Origin: Candidatus Micrarchaeum sp.
GTDB taxonomy: Archaea > Micrarchaeota > Micrarchaeia > CAILAH01
Direction: 5' to 3'
Assembly (NCBI GenBank): GCA_020723045.1
Contig: DYJQ01000002.1
Location: forward strand, 18,979-26,448
DNA length: 7,470 nucleotides
The number at the start of each line of letters is the position of its first letter. Position 1 is the stretch's first letter. The position numbers were made by a program, and so were the translations under genes. The notes under the pieces are model-generated. The model was not told where the DNA came from. It made no database searches and saw only the letters and a list, made by a program, of their open reading frames with translations. This document shows, piece by piece, positions 1 to 6,814 of this stretch.

Positions 1-933
1 TCATCTGATGATACACGACCCTCTCATGCATTTGAGCTAGTGGTACCTATCACATTCAACTCCGTGAACCTAAAGCTCCCTTACGATGGTAACCTTGAGC
101 AGAGCAATATTGTCACGTCAGCAGTGTTTACGCGGTACCTATCTGAACATCTTGGTTTTTCAGTGATGACAGAGTACCAATCCTCACAGTACGAGTTTGG
201 CGGTGTGGGCAAGCGCAGGTATATACTTTCCGGCGGGCTCGGCCTCAGCCTCAAATTTGATGAGCTAACGCTTAGCGGTCTCGTGCCAATGACGAGCATT
301 AACGACAGGTACGCAGTGGGCGTGCTTTTGCTTATGCAGAGCCGTTCACTCAACGCATCTGCGAGCACATGGTTCAGGACTGATGATAACATACCCTCCC
401 AATTCAATCTCAGGTATTGGGACAATAAGAGCAAGTACCCGGTGATACTCGACGCGCGTGCCTCTCTTAACGCTTGCACACACGATGATTATGAGGCGCA
501 CTATAAACACTTTATGGGCGACTTGCGTCTTCAGCTTCCGCTCTCATATGACAACCCCAATCATTTCTATCCCAATATTATGGTAGGTGTTGTGGGCTCA
601 AACCTCAACGCCGACCCGAACGTGAGATCGTTCTTGGCGGGAGAGGTAGGTGCTTCGCTTACGTGGAAAGTGGTTAATGTGGGCGGCGGTATGCTTTATG
701 GCCGCATTCACAGTGAAAGCTTTGTGCCGGGCGACGGCATAGTGGAGATACATGGCAAGGAGTATAACGGCAGTCTCATTAAGGATGATGACTCGCATAT
801 TGGATGGACTGCATTCATGGGCCTTAAAGGAGGGCGGCATGAGAATTCTACTGCGAGCTTAAGGATAGAGGTTGTCTCTTTTGGCCAAGATGTAATATTC
901 ATGCCCGAATTGGGCCTTTTGATTAGGTGGTGA
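1..933 (+). CDS. Beta-strand-rich, outer-membrane-barrel-like protein (5' partial)
   Basis: The reading frame is open to the left edge, so the start and any signal peptide lie outside the window; 310 codons are visible. A GTG at 40 could be read as a start, but it has no ribosome site and sits inside a strand-like segment (FELVVPITF). The protein has no hydrophobic helix. It is a series of short segments with alternating polar and apolar residues separated by Asp/Asn/Gly turns, for example ILSGGLGLSLKF (visible residues 75-86), DLRLQLPLSY (174-183), GEVGASLTWKVV (214-225) and ASLRIEVVSFG (285-295). It ends in PELGLLIRW: a terminal aromatic residue with hydrophobic residues at -3, -5 and -7, the pattern of the C-terminal beta signal of bacterial outer-membrane proteins. 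Four N-X-S/T sequons and one Cys are present. It precedes the next gene by 4 bases and is probably co-translated with it. I recognise no specific family. The barrel call is an inference from pattern; a soluble or surface beta-sandwich protein is the main alternative. Confidence 0.6.
   Translation, partial: SSDDTRPSHAFELVVPITFNSVNLKLPYDGNLEQSNIVTSAVFTRYLSEHLGFSVMTEYQSSQYEFGGVGKRRYILSGGLGLSLKFDELTLSGLVPMTSINDRYAVGVLLLMQSRSLNASASTWFRTDDNIPSQFNLRYWDNKSKYPVILDARASLNACTHDDYEAHYKHFMGDLRLQLPLSYDNPNHFYPNIMVGVVGSNLNADPNVRSFLAGEVGASLTWKVVNVGGGMLYGRIHSESFVPGDGIVEIHGKEYNGSLIKDDDSHIGWTAFMGLKGGRHENSTASLRIEVVSFGQDVIFMPELGLLIRW
929..933 (+). promoter_or_regulatory. Ribosome binding site GGTGA containing the upstream stop codon
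   Basis: GGTGA lies 4 bases before the ATG at 938. Its last three bases are the TGA stop of the barrel-like gene. This supports ATG 938 as the start and suggests that ribosomes finishing the first gene re-initiate on the second. Confidence 0.7.
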
Positions 934-937
934 AAAC

Positions 938-3900
938 ATGAACAACAAGCTTGCGATAATACTTGGAGTACTATTCCTCTTTGCATCGTTGTCAGCATTC
1001 AACATCAACGTGCAGGGAGATATGGCAGTGATAAATAATTACCAGGAAGCTGCGGCACCGGGTGGGCTCACAGTCTATCCAACAACCGCACCGCGCTACT
1101 GTGATGTCAAGGTCGCATCCGCCCCAAACGTTCTCGTGAAAGTGTATGCGCACAACGGTGTTTACACGGGCCTCTCGTGCACCACTAATGCGCAAGGCGA
1201 ATGTACATTTAAGTTCAATTCCAACCAAGCAAGGGGCACATACACTGTCAGCGGGAACAACCAGCAGGCAAGTGTAGTCCTTGAGCCATCCACAGCCTGT
1301 GTGTCCGATATAGTATCATTCACACTATCACCACCTTCAATGACGCGCAGTGCGGGTGTTCCCGGCGCGTTTATCGTGAGTGCAAAAGACTCAAGTGGCA
1401 GAGAACTCAACGTAACACCCATATTCACGCTCGATGATCCTACTATAGGCGCAATCTCAGTTATTGGCGACTATCCAAAGATAGGATGGTTTATGGGCAA
1501 AAAGGCCGGCACGACAACTGTACGGGCCGTGTATGGTACGCTCGTTGCAACATCCAATGTTACTGTAACACCGGGTGTGTGCAATGATATCGCATTCAAC
1601 ACCACCTTCCAGGAGGAGTACAGGGCAGGCACCCCGCTTCGTGTAGACTCACTCGTTGTCGATAAGTACGGCAATGTAAAGAGCGGTATTGAGGTAACAC
1701 TCACATACACTGATGCAAACGGTACCAGCGTTACGAACAATACTAAAACTGATGCACGGGGCATTGCAACCATAACCATAAATGTGGGCCCCAAGGCGGG
1801 CACCGGCCACATCGTTGTAGAAGCAGAGGATAGCGGGCTTTTCTGTTCAGCACCTACTGCTGAGAAGGACATTCGTATAGTGCCCCGCGAACCTTACCAA
1901 GTTATTGTACTACCGCCCTCTCAAACAAAGGATGTGCACGACACAGTGAAATTCACCGCACTTGCCTATGACTACTACATGAACGAGATAGATGATGCTA
2001 AATTTAAGTGGAGCACTGATAACACAAGGGTTGCAACAGTTGATGAGGCGGGCCTTGCAACTGCCAACCTCCCAGGTACGGCAACCATAACAGCATCGAC
2101 TCCCTATCATTACTATACTATGGAAGAGAGATGTATTAGCAAGCTTTGCTGGTACGAGCCAGTAAGCCATGTTGGTATGAGAAATGGGACGGCACAACTT
2201 ACAGTGAGAACTGGTGCACCGGCAAACATTGTTCTCACGCCAGTAGATGCAACTGTTGTTGCGGGCAAGACATTCCAATTCACCGCGCTTGTATATGATC
2301 AATACGGTGTGCGGATATCCAACCCGCACCTTGCGTGGAGTGCGAGTGCCGGCAGTATTGATGCCAACGGCCTTTACACCGCACCGCATGAGGTCGGTAC
2401 TGCACAAGTCAACGTCTCTTATAATAATATTGTAGAGAGTGCTACGGTGCATATAGTGAATGATGCGCCGGCCTATATACACGCATATTCAGAAGGGCCG
2501 CTCGCAAGCGTCAACAGCCCGCACATACTATTTGCGAATGTGACTGACCAGTACGGCAATGCCGTCAATGGTGCAACGGTAGTGTATACGCTATTGAGCG
2601 GTGCTGTAGACCCATCAACTGCTACGGTGCAAACCAATACCGACGGCATTGCGACCCAGACTGTCACAACAGGTTCGGTTGAAGAGGCTATTATATATAG
2701 CATGACTGTTGAGGGCACCTCTCTCTCAGATACAGATTCGTTCAGGGTTGTGATACCTAATGCGACGGTTTCAGGTATGGTGAGCGACTCATTTGGCAAC
2801 CCGCTTGAGAATGTTCAGGTGGTGATTACAGGCCCAGGTAATGTTGCCACGCCTTACAGTGCAACCACGAACGCAAATGGTACATACACCATTGTCAACG
2901 TATCGCTCGATGGTACGTACAACGTGACAGCAAGCCGGGACGGCTACCAACCCGCTATGATAACGAGGGAGATACACAAGAACAACAACTACAATGACTT
3001 CAATTTCGTCCTCGTGCAGTATGCACGCGTCTACGGCAGGGTCACAGACTCTGATAATAGCTCTCCAGTGGCGGGTGCAAACGTGAGCGTGCTGGACAGT
3101 GGCAACGTAATAAACCACACGCTTACAGATGATAACGGAAATTACAGCATAACAATCGCACCAGCACCTAGCGGGGCATACTCGCTTTATGTGAGTGCCG
3201 CAGGATATGATTCAGAGACGGTTGGCTTTAGTATACAGCCGGGCCAGAGCCTACGCTTGGACATACAGCTCGGCGGGTTTGACAACACACCACCCCAACT
3301 GTCATTCGTTGACCCTACTCCAGCAGGCTTCTCTAATGTCAGCGGCCAGATTACTGTTGCAACTGTTGCTGTGGACCAGCACTACAACGCAACAGTGATC
3401 TTTGTGAATGGGGCGCAGGCGGGCTCATGCGCCACACCGGCATGCTCTGTGAGTATTGACACCACAACCTATGCAGATGGCGCACTCACAGTCTCGGCAG
3501 ATGCAAGCGATACGCGCGGCCTCGAGACGATGGCGAGCAGGACATTCTATGTGGATAACATCCCGCCTGCAGTATCTTTTGTCGCGCCTACCCCTGCAGA
3601 TGGCAGTTCGCAGGAGGAGCCGTTTGTTGTAAACGTGAGTGCAGATGATGCAACCGGCATCAACAGAATGGCGATAAGCATAAACGGCACGCAGGTTGCA
3701 GAGTGTGAGTCGAGCACTACGTGCAGCTATGTTGTGAATACTTCGCTGTATTCAGGCGTGATAAATGTTAGTGCAACCGCATACAGCGCCCTGACTTCTG
3801 CCACGGTATCGAGAACATTCAACATCACGGGCATAAACCCCCTCTTGGCATCACTCTCGCTGAATGCAACACCATCCAGTGTGTTCGTGGGAGAGGCGAG

Positions 3901-4621
3901 TACTGTACGCGCAAGGTTGGTGGATAACAACGGCCAGCCGCTCGAGGGGTATACAGTTGCATTCTCAGCATCTGGCGGCGCAGTAGTGCCCGCTAGTGCG
4001 CAGACCAACTCTAATGGCGAGGCGGTTGCAGCGTTCAGTTCTGATGCACCCGGCACGTTCCAGGTCAATGCAAGTGTGGGCCAGCTGTACAACTCCACCA
4101 CAATAACTGTCTCAATAGCACCGCAGAACGGTACGTTTACGGGTGCTGTCCGGAATGCATCCGGCGACCCGCTTGATGGTGCAAGCGTACAACTGCTCAA
4201 GAACAACCAGGCCCTTTTCACAACACTAACCAATAGTACAGGCGGTTATTCCATATCCGTCCCTGCAGATACGTATGATGTTGTTGTGAGCCACAGTGGA
4301 TATCTCTCTGTAAGAGACAACGTACACATTGATGAAGGCCAGGCAACCACACGGGATTATATACTTACAAAAATGTCAAGGCTCTACGGCTTTGTTAGCA
4401 ATGAAAGCGGCGATGCAGTAGGTTCGGCAATGCTCAAGGCATACAGGAACGGCGCACTTGTCTCGACAGTGCAGTCGCAGGCAGACGGATGGTATGAGTT
4501 CATACTGGCATCCGGTGTCTATACAGTAGAGATTACGCACCAGGATTACTTGAGGTCGCTCTACACAGTGTATGTGCCGCCAACCAGTGAGGTTCAGAAG
4601 AACGTCACTATGTACAGGTGA
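938..4621 (+). CDS. Giant secreted multi-domain Ig-like surface protein, no membrane anchor
   Basis: A 1227-residue exported protein. Residues 1-20 form a signal peptide (short basic start, hydrophobic core, ASLSA). Modules then follow in approximate order: a four-Cys beta domain (53-121); Big_2-like (122-212); Big_1-like (213-316); Big_2-like (317-424) with a Cys-bearing insert near 390-414; Big_2-like (426-507); Big_1-like (508-606); two carboxypeptidase-regulatory-like domains (608-694, 696-779); two PP-initiated Ig-like domains, each with a close Cys pair (782-873, 874-963); Big_1-like (969-1060); and two more carboxypeptidase-regulatory-like domains (1064-1145, 1147-1226). Typical motifs are DQYGNAVNGATV and GTYNVTASRDGY. 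It has 12 Cys and 31 N-X-S/T sequons. It ends in VTMYR with no transmembrane helix, LPXTG-like motif or PGF-type sorting tail. By family it is probably a cell-wall, adhesion or stalk protein. Individual domain names are from motif recognition only. It is coupled to both neighbours. Confidence 0.85.
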   Translation: MNNKLAIILGVLFLFASLSAFNINVQGDMAVINNYQEAAAPGGLTVYPTTAPRYCDVKVASAPNVLVKVYAHNGVYTGLSCTTNAQGECTFKFNSNQARGTYTVSGNNQQASVVLEPSTACVSDIVSFTLSPPSMTRSAGVPGAFIVSAKDSSGRELNVTPIFTLDDPTIGAISVIGDYPKIGWFMGKKAGTTTVRAVYGTLVATSNVTVTPGVCNDIAFNTTFQEEYRAGTPLRVDSLVVDKYGNVKSGIEVTLTYTDANGTSVTNNTKTDARGIATITINVGPKAGTGHIVVEAEDSGLFCSAPTAEKDIRIVPREPYQVIVLPPSQTKDVHDTVKFTALAYDYYMNEIDDAKFKWSTDNTRVATVDEAGLATANLPGTATITASTPYHYYTMEERCISKLCWYEPVSHVGMRNGTAQLTVRTGAPANIVLTPVDATVVAGKTFQFTALVYDQYGVRISNPHLAWSASAGSIDANGLYTAPHEVGTAQVNVSYNNIVESATVHIVNDAPAYIHAYSEGPLASVNSPHILFANVTDQYGNAVNGATVVYTLLSGAVDPSTATVQTNTDGIATQTVTTGSVEEAIIYSMTVEGTSLSDTDSFRVVIPNATVSGMVSDSFGNPLENVQVVITGPGNVATPYSATTNANGTYTIVNVSLDGTYNVTASRDGYQPAMITREIHKNNNYNDFNFVLVQYARVYGRVTDSDNSSPVAGANVSVLDSGNVINHTLTDDNGNYSITIAPAPSGAYSLYVSAAGYDSETVGFSIQPGQSLRLDIQLGGFDNTPPQLSFVDPTPAGFSNVSGQITVATVAVDQHYNATVIFVNGAQAGSCATPACSVSIDTTTYADGALTVSADASDTRGLETMASRTFYVDNIPPAVSFVAPTPADGSSQEEPFVVNVSADDATGINRMAISINGTQVAECESSTTCSYVVNTSLYSGVINVSATAYSALTSATVSRTFNITGINPLLASLSLNATPSSVFVGEASTVRARLVDNNGQPLEGYTVAFSASGGAVVPASAQTNSNGEAVAAFSSDAPGTFQVNASVGQLYNSTTITVSIAPQNGTFTGAVRNASGDPLDGASVQLLKNNQALFTTLTNSTGGYSISVPADTYDVVVSHSGYLSVRDNVHIDEGQATTRDYILTKMSRLYGFVSNESGDAVGSAMLKAYRNGALVSTVQSQADGWYEFILASGVYTVEITHQDYLRSLYTVYVPPTSEVQKNVTMYR
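4617..4621 (+). promoter_or_regulatory. Ribosome binding site GGTGA deciding the start at 4627
   Basis: GGTGA lies 5 bases before the ATG at 4627, and its TGA is the stop of the giant Ig-like gene. A GTG at 4618 in the same frame overlaps this site and has no purine-rich sequence in front of it. The ATG is therefore the better start, giving the same arrangement as at 929-938. Confidence 0.7.
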
Positions 4622-4626
4622 GGAAG

Positions 4627-6747
4627 ATGAACGCAACAAAGACCCTATTGGCAAGTGTATATGTGATGTTTGCCTTTATTTTATCCCTTTCGTTTGCAGG
4701 CAACCTTACCGTAACGTTCAATGATATGGTAACAATGGACGGTATTGAAGGGGTTACGGCTTACATTTACGATGATTCTGATAATGTCCTCGTTGCACAG
4801 CAGAACTCTGGAGCTGATGGCCGTATCAGTGTACAGGGTCTTAACGGTAATTATGTTATACGTACGGTGCGGGAGGGCTATGCTAATGGCTATTTCACCG
4901 CACATGTTGGTGCTTCACAGAGTGTTGATGCAGGCAATCTGCTATTGGTGCCCCTTGCAACGCTCACTCTTTCAGTGCAGGATAATGCATCGGCACCACT
5001 GGACAACGGTATTGTGAAGGTGATGCAGAACGGCGATGTGGTGGTTGCACAGGTTAACGGCGCATCCGGTACCGTACAGGTCTCACCTGGAGATTATGTG
5101 ATCATTTTCAGTGCGCCATTCCATACACAACAGCCATTCCACGTTTCGCTTTTACCCGGTGAATCTATGAGCATTGCATCTGCTCTTAAGCCCACGCAGG
5201 TGGACACGTCCCCGAGTGTTGGGAGCGTCACCGCGACGTTGAGCACCGCTTCACAAGTCGACGCGGGCACTGTGGTTAAACTCAGAGCGGTTGCGCATTA
5301 TACAGATAGCCACGATGAGGATGTAACCGCCGTTGCACAGTGGGATATGGACGGTGCTGGCGCATTCTATATGCCAGAACTCATTGCGACTGTATACGGT
5401 ACGCACAATATACGTGCGGTTTATAACGGCAGAAGCGATACGAAACCGCTCTCTGTGCGTTTTGGCGATGTGCGCTCCCTTGATGTGCGTGCAAGTGCGA
5501 CATCAATATACACGGGCCAGACATCAACGCTCACATCATATGTTTTGGACCAGTACTCAAACAGTATGGCAACTACCAATGTTAACTATTCCACGACATG
5601 CGGGACGGTGCAGGGCTCGGTATTCAGTTCGGGAAGCACGTGCACAGCAGTCATAACAGGTGTTTACACTGCGAACGCGAGTATGAATGATTCTGTCACG
5701 ATAACTGTGTCGCAAAGGGATAGCGGCACAGATAGCCACTCGAGCTCCGGGTCATACCACAGCAAGAGCTCAAGCACAAACACGAGTACGAGCACAGCCG
5801 GCAGTAATACTGCAGGTAAAACTGATAAAACAAATGGTACTGCTACAACATCCACAACGGAAGAGATAAAATCGATAAAGTTCGTGTTCCCGCCCACCGC
5901 CTATGTGGGCGATACGGTAGAGGTCTCAGTGCTTGATGAAGAGAGCAACCCGGTAAGCGGTGTTGTGATAAGTGTTAAGAGGCCGGATGGCACAGCCATC
6001 TCACTCGTTTCGAGTAAGGATGGAAAGGTCTCGTTTGTAGTGTTCGCACCCGGTGATTACAAGCTTTCTTCCAGCAAGTATACTGTCATAGGTTCTGACA
6101 CACTCACTGCAAAGCCAATCCCCGTTATAGAGAAACCGCCACATCAGGATAAGCAATCACTCAATACCACGAGCACGGTCAACACTGGCCTGGGAGAGGC
6201 TGGCACTTATACCGACAGGGGTATTGTGGACACGATAGTGGCGGCGTTTACTGGCGAGATATCGCCAGTTGATGCCATAAAAGCAACACTTCCTCTCTGG
6301 CTGATAGTTGGCGGGGTGATGTTTGCCGCAGCCATCTTCTTTGTTGTATACACCTTCCTTGCGGGCAATGCGCCTCCTGAAAATGAGCCGAAGAATGAGA
6401 GTGCGGACCAACGCGTTGCAGTGCTGCACGCAGTAACCGCTCCTGCAAAGGATGAATTGGCTGGTATGAAGCAAAGGACTGCATCAAAAGAACCGGGTGC
6501 AACCGCTCCTGCAAGGAGTGATGGGCAGGAGAGCAGGCAAAGGGTAGCATCAAAGGAACCTGCCTCGGCCGCTCCTGTAAAGAGTGATGAGCCTGCAACA
6601 GGGCAGGGGAGGGTTGGCGGCGATGTCTCTGGCCATAAGAAGGCTAAGCCAGAGGGTAGGGTTGAGGATGAGATCGCTCAGCTGGAGCACGACCTTGAGG
6701 AGAAGATGCAACGGCTGAAAGAGCTCAAGAGAAGCAGGGGCCAGTGA
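4627..6747 (+). CDS. Type I membrane surface protein with Ig-like ectodomain, Ser/Thr-rich stretch and repeat-bearing cytoplasmic tail
   Basis: A 706-residue protein from ATG 4627. Residues 1-24 form a signal peptide ending SLSFA. The ectodomain has two carboxypeptidase-regulatory-like modules (about 26-108 and 111-190; GNYVIRTVREGYA is typical), a Big_2-like module (about 195-280), a module with a Cys pair (about 283-362), a Ser/Thr-rich stretch (about 365-412) and a further beta module (about 414-500). One transmembrane helix follows at about 556-580 (LWLIVGGVMFAAAIFFVVYT). The remaining tail of about 125 residues is charged, carries a 22-residue repeat containing TAPA and ASKEP, and ends in a probable amphipathic helix or coiled coil (IAQLEHDLEEKMQRLKEL). 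The N-terminal signal and single C-terminal helix place the Ig modules outside and the tail in the cytoplasm. It shares module types with the preceding gene and probably anchors that protein or the cell surface. A specific function is not recognisable. Confidence 0.85.
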   Translation: MNATKTLLASVYVMFAFILSLSFAGNLTVTFNDMVTMDGIEGVTAYIYDDSDNVLVAQQNSGADGRISVQGLNGNYVIRTVREGYANGYFTAHVGASQSVDAGNLLLVPLATLTLSVQDNASAPLDNGIVKVMQNGDVVVAQVNGASGTVQVSPGDYVIIFSAPFHTQQPFHVSLLPGESMSIASALKPTQVDTSPSVGSVTATLSTASQVDAGTVVKLRAVAHYTDSHDEDVTAVAQWDMDGAGAFYMPELIATVYGTHNIRAVYNGRSDTKPLSVRFGDVRSLDVRASATSIYTGQTSTLTSYVLDQYSNSMATTNVNYSTTCGTVQGSVFSSGSTCTAVITGVYTANASMNDSVTITVSQRDSGTDSHSSSGSYHSKSSSTNTSTSTAGSNTAGKTDKTNGTATTSTTEEIKSIKFVFPPTAYVGDTVEVSVLDEESNPVSGVVISVKRPDGTAISLVSSKDGKVSFVVFAPGDYKLSSSKYTVIGSDTLTAKPIPVIEKPPHQDKQSLNTTSTVNTGLGEAGTYTDRGIVDTIVAAFTGEISPVDAIKATLPLWLIVGGVMFAAAIFFVVYTFLAGNAPPENEPKNESADQRVAVLHAVTAPAKDELAGMKQRTASKEPGATAPARSDGQESRQRVASKEPASAAPVKSDEPATGQGRVGGDVSGHKKAKPEGRVEDEIAQLEHDLEEKMQRLKELKRSRGQ
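5722..5862 (+). other. Low-complexity Ser/Thr-rich hinge coding segment
   Basis: About 47 codons between two beta modules of the membrane protein are dominated by Ser and Thr with scattered Gly, Lys and Asn. The DNA is correspondingly rich in AGC/ACA/ACG-type codons. Such stretches in archaeal S-layer and other surface glycoproteins are often O-glycosylated, extended spacers. That role is inferred here. Confidence 0.6.
6435..6615 (+). repeat. 66-bp in-frame tandem repeat in the cytoplasmic tail (two full units plus a partial third)
   Basis: Units begin at 6435, 6501 and 6567, exactly 66 bases apart. Each begins with a near copy of ACCGCTCCTGCAA, and the first two contain a near copy of GCATCAAAAGAACC. 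The encoded 22-residue units begin TAPAKDE, TAPARSD and AAPVKSD; the first two contain (T/V)ASKEP. The third unit is truncated. The copies differ at several positions, so the duplication is not brand new. Confidence 0.8.
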
Positions 6748-6814
6748 GTTGTTGTGCCATATTGGGGTTGAGGACAAGATGCAAGTAGTTGTTTGTGAGT
6801 TGTGAGGTAATATA
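6748..6814 (+). other. 67-base spacer between membrane protein and HEAT gene, with echoes of the upstream 3' end
   Basis: This is the only sizeable intergenic stretch. It holds no clear hairpin terminator, oligo-T run or convincing TATA box; CATATT at 6759-6764 is a weak candidate. Bases 6768-6784 match 6695-6711, in the 3' end of the preceding gene, at 16 of 17 positions. Bases 6765-6780 match 6659-6674 at 14 of 16. GTGAGTTGT occurs at 6744-6752 and again at 6795-6803. The HEAT gene may be read through from the operon or have its own weak promoter. Confidence 0.5.
6804..6808 (+). promoter_or_regulatory. Ribosome binding site GAGGT for the HEAT-repeat gene
   Basis: GAGGT, within GTGAGGTAA, lies 6 bases before the ATG at 6815 and supports that start. 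Unlike the two upstream sites it does not overlap a preceding stop codon. Confidence 0.6.

Noticed and set aside
40..42. GTG as the start of the first gene
   Set aside because: The frame is open to the window edge, the upstream residues continue a strand-like pattern, and no ribosome site precedes it.
1910..2482. A 190-codon open frame on the minus strand
   Set aside because: It lies wholly inside the giant Ig-like gene, is rich in Cys, Arg and His as random antisense frames are, and has no recognisable domain.
2687..2701. Near-palindromic GCTATTATATATAGC resembling a TATA element
   Set aside because: It lies in the middle of a coding region with no downstream same-strand start that would make sense; it encodes part of a normal Big_1-like module.
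4618..4620. GTG as the start of the membrane protein
   Set aside because: It overlaps the GGTGA ribosome site itself and lacks one of its own; ATG at 4627 has correct spacing.
6779..6805. Eight-codon ATG open frame in the spacer
   Set aside because: Too short, with no ribosome site; better explained as a chance result of the repeat echo.
6748..6814. Transcription terminator between the membrane protein and HEAT genes
   Set aside because: No stable inverted repeat and no oligo-T tract on the coding strand.
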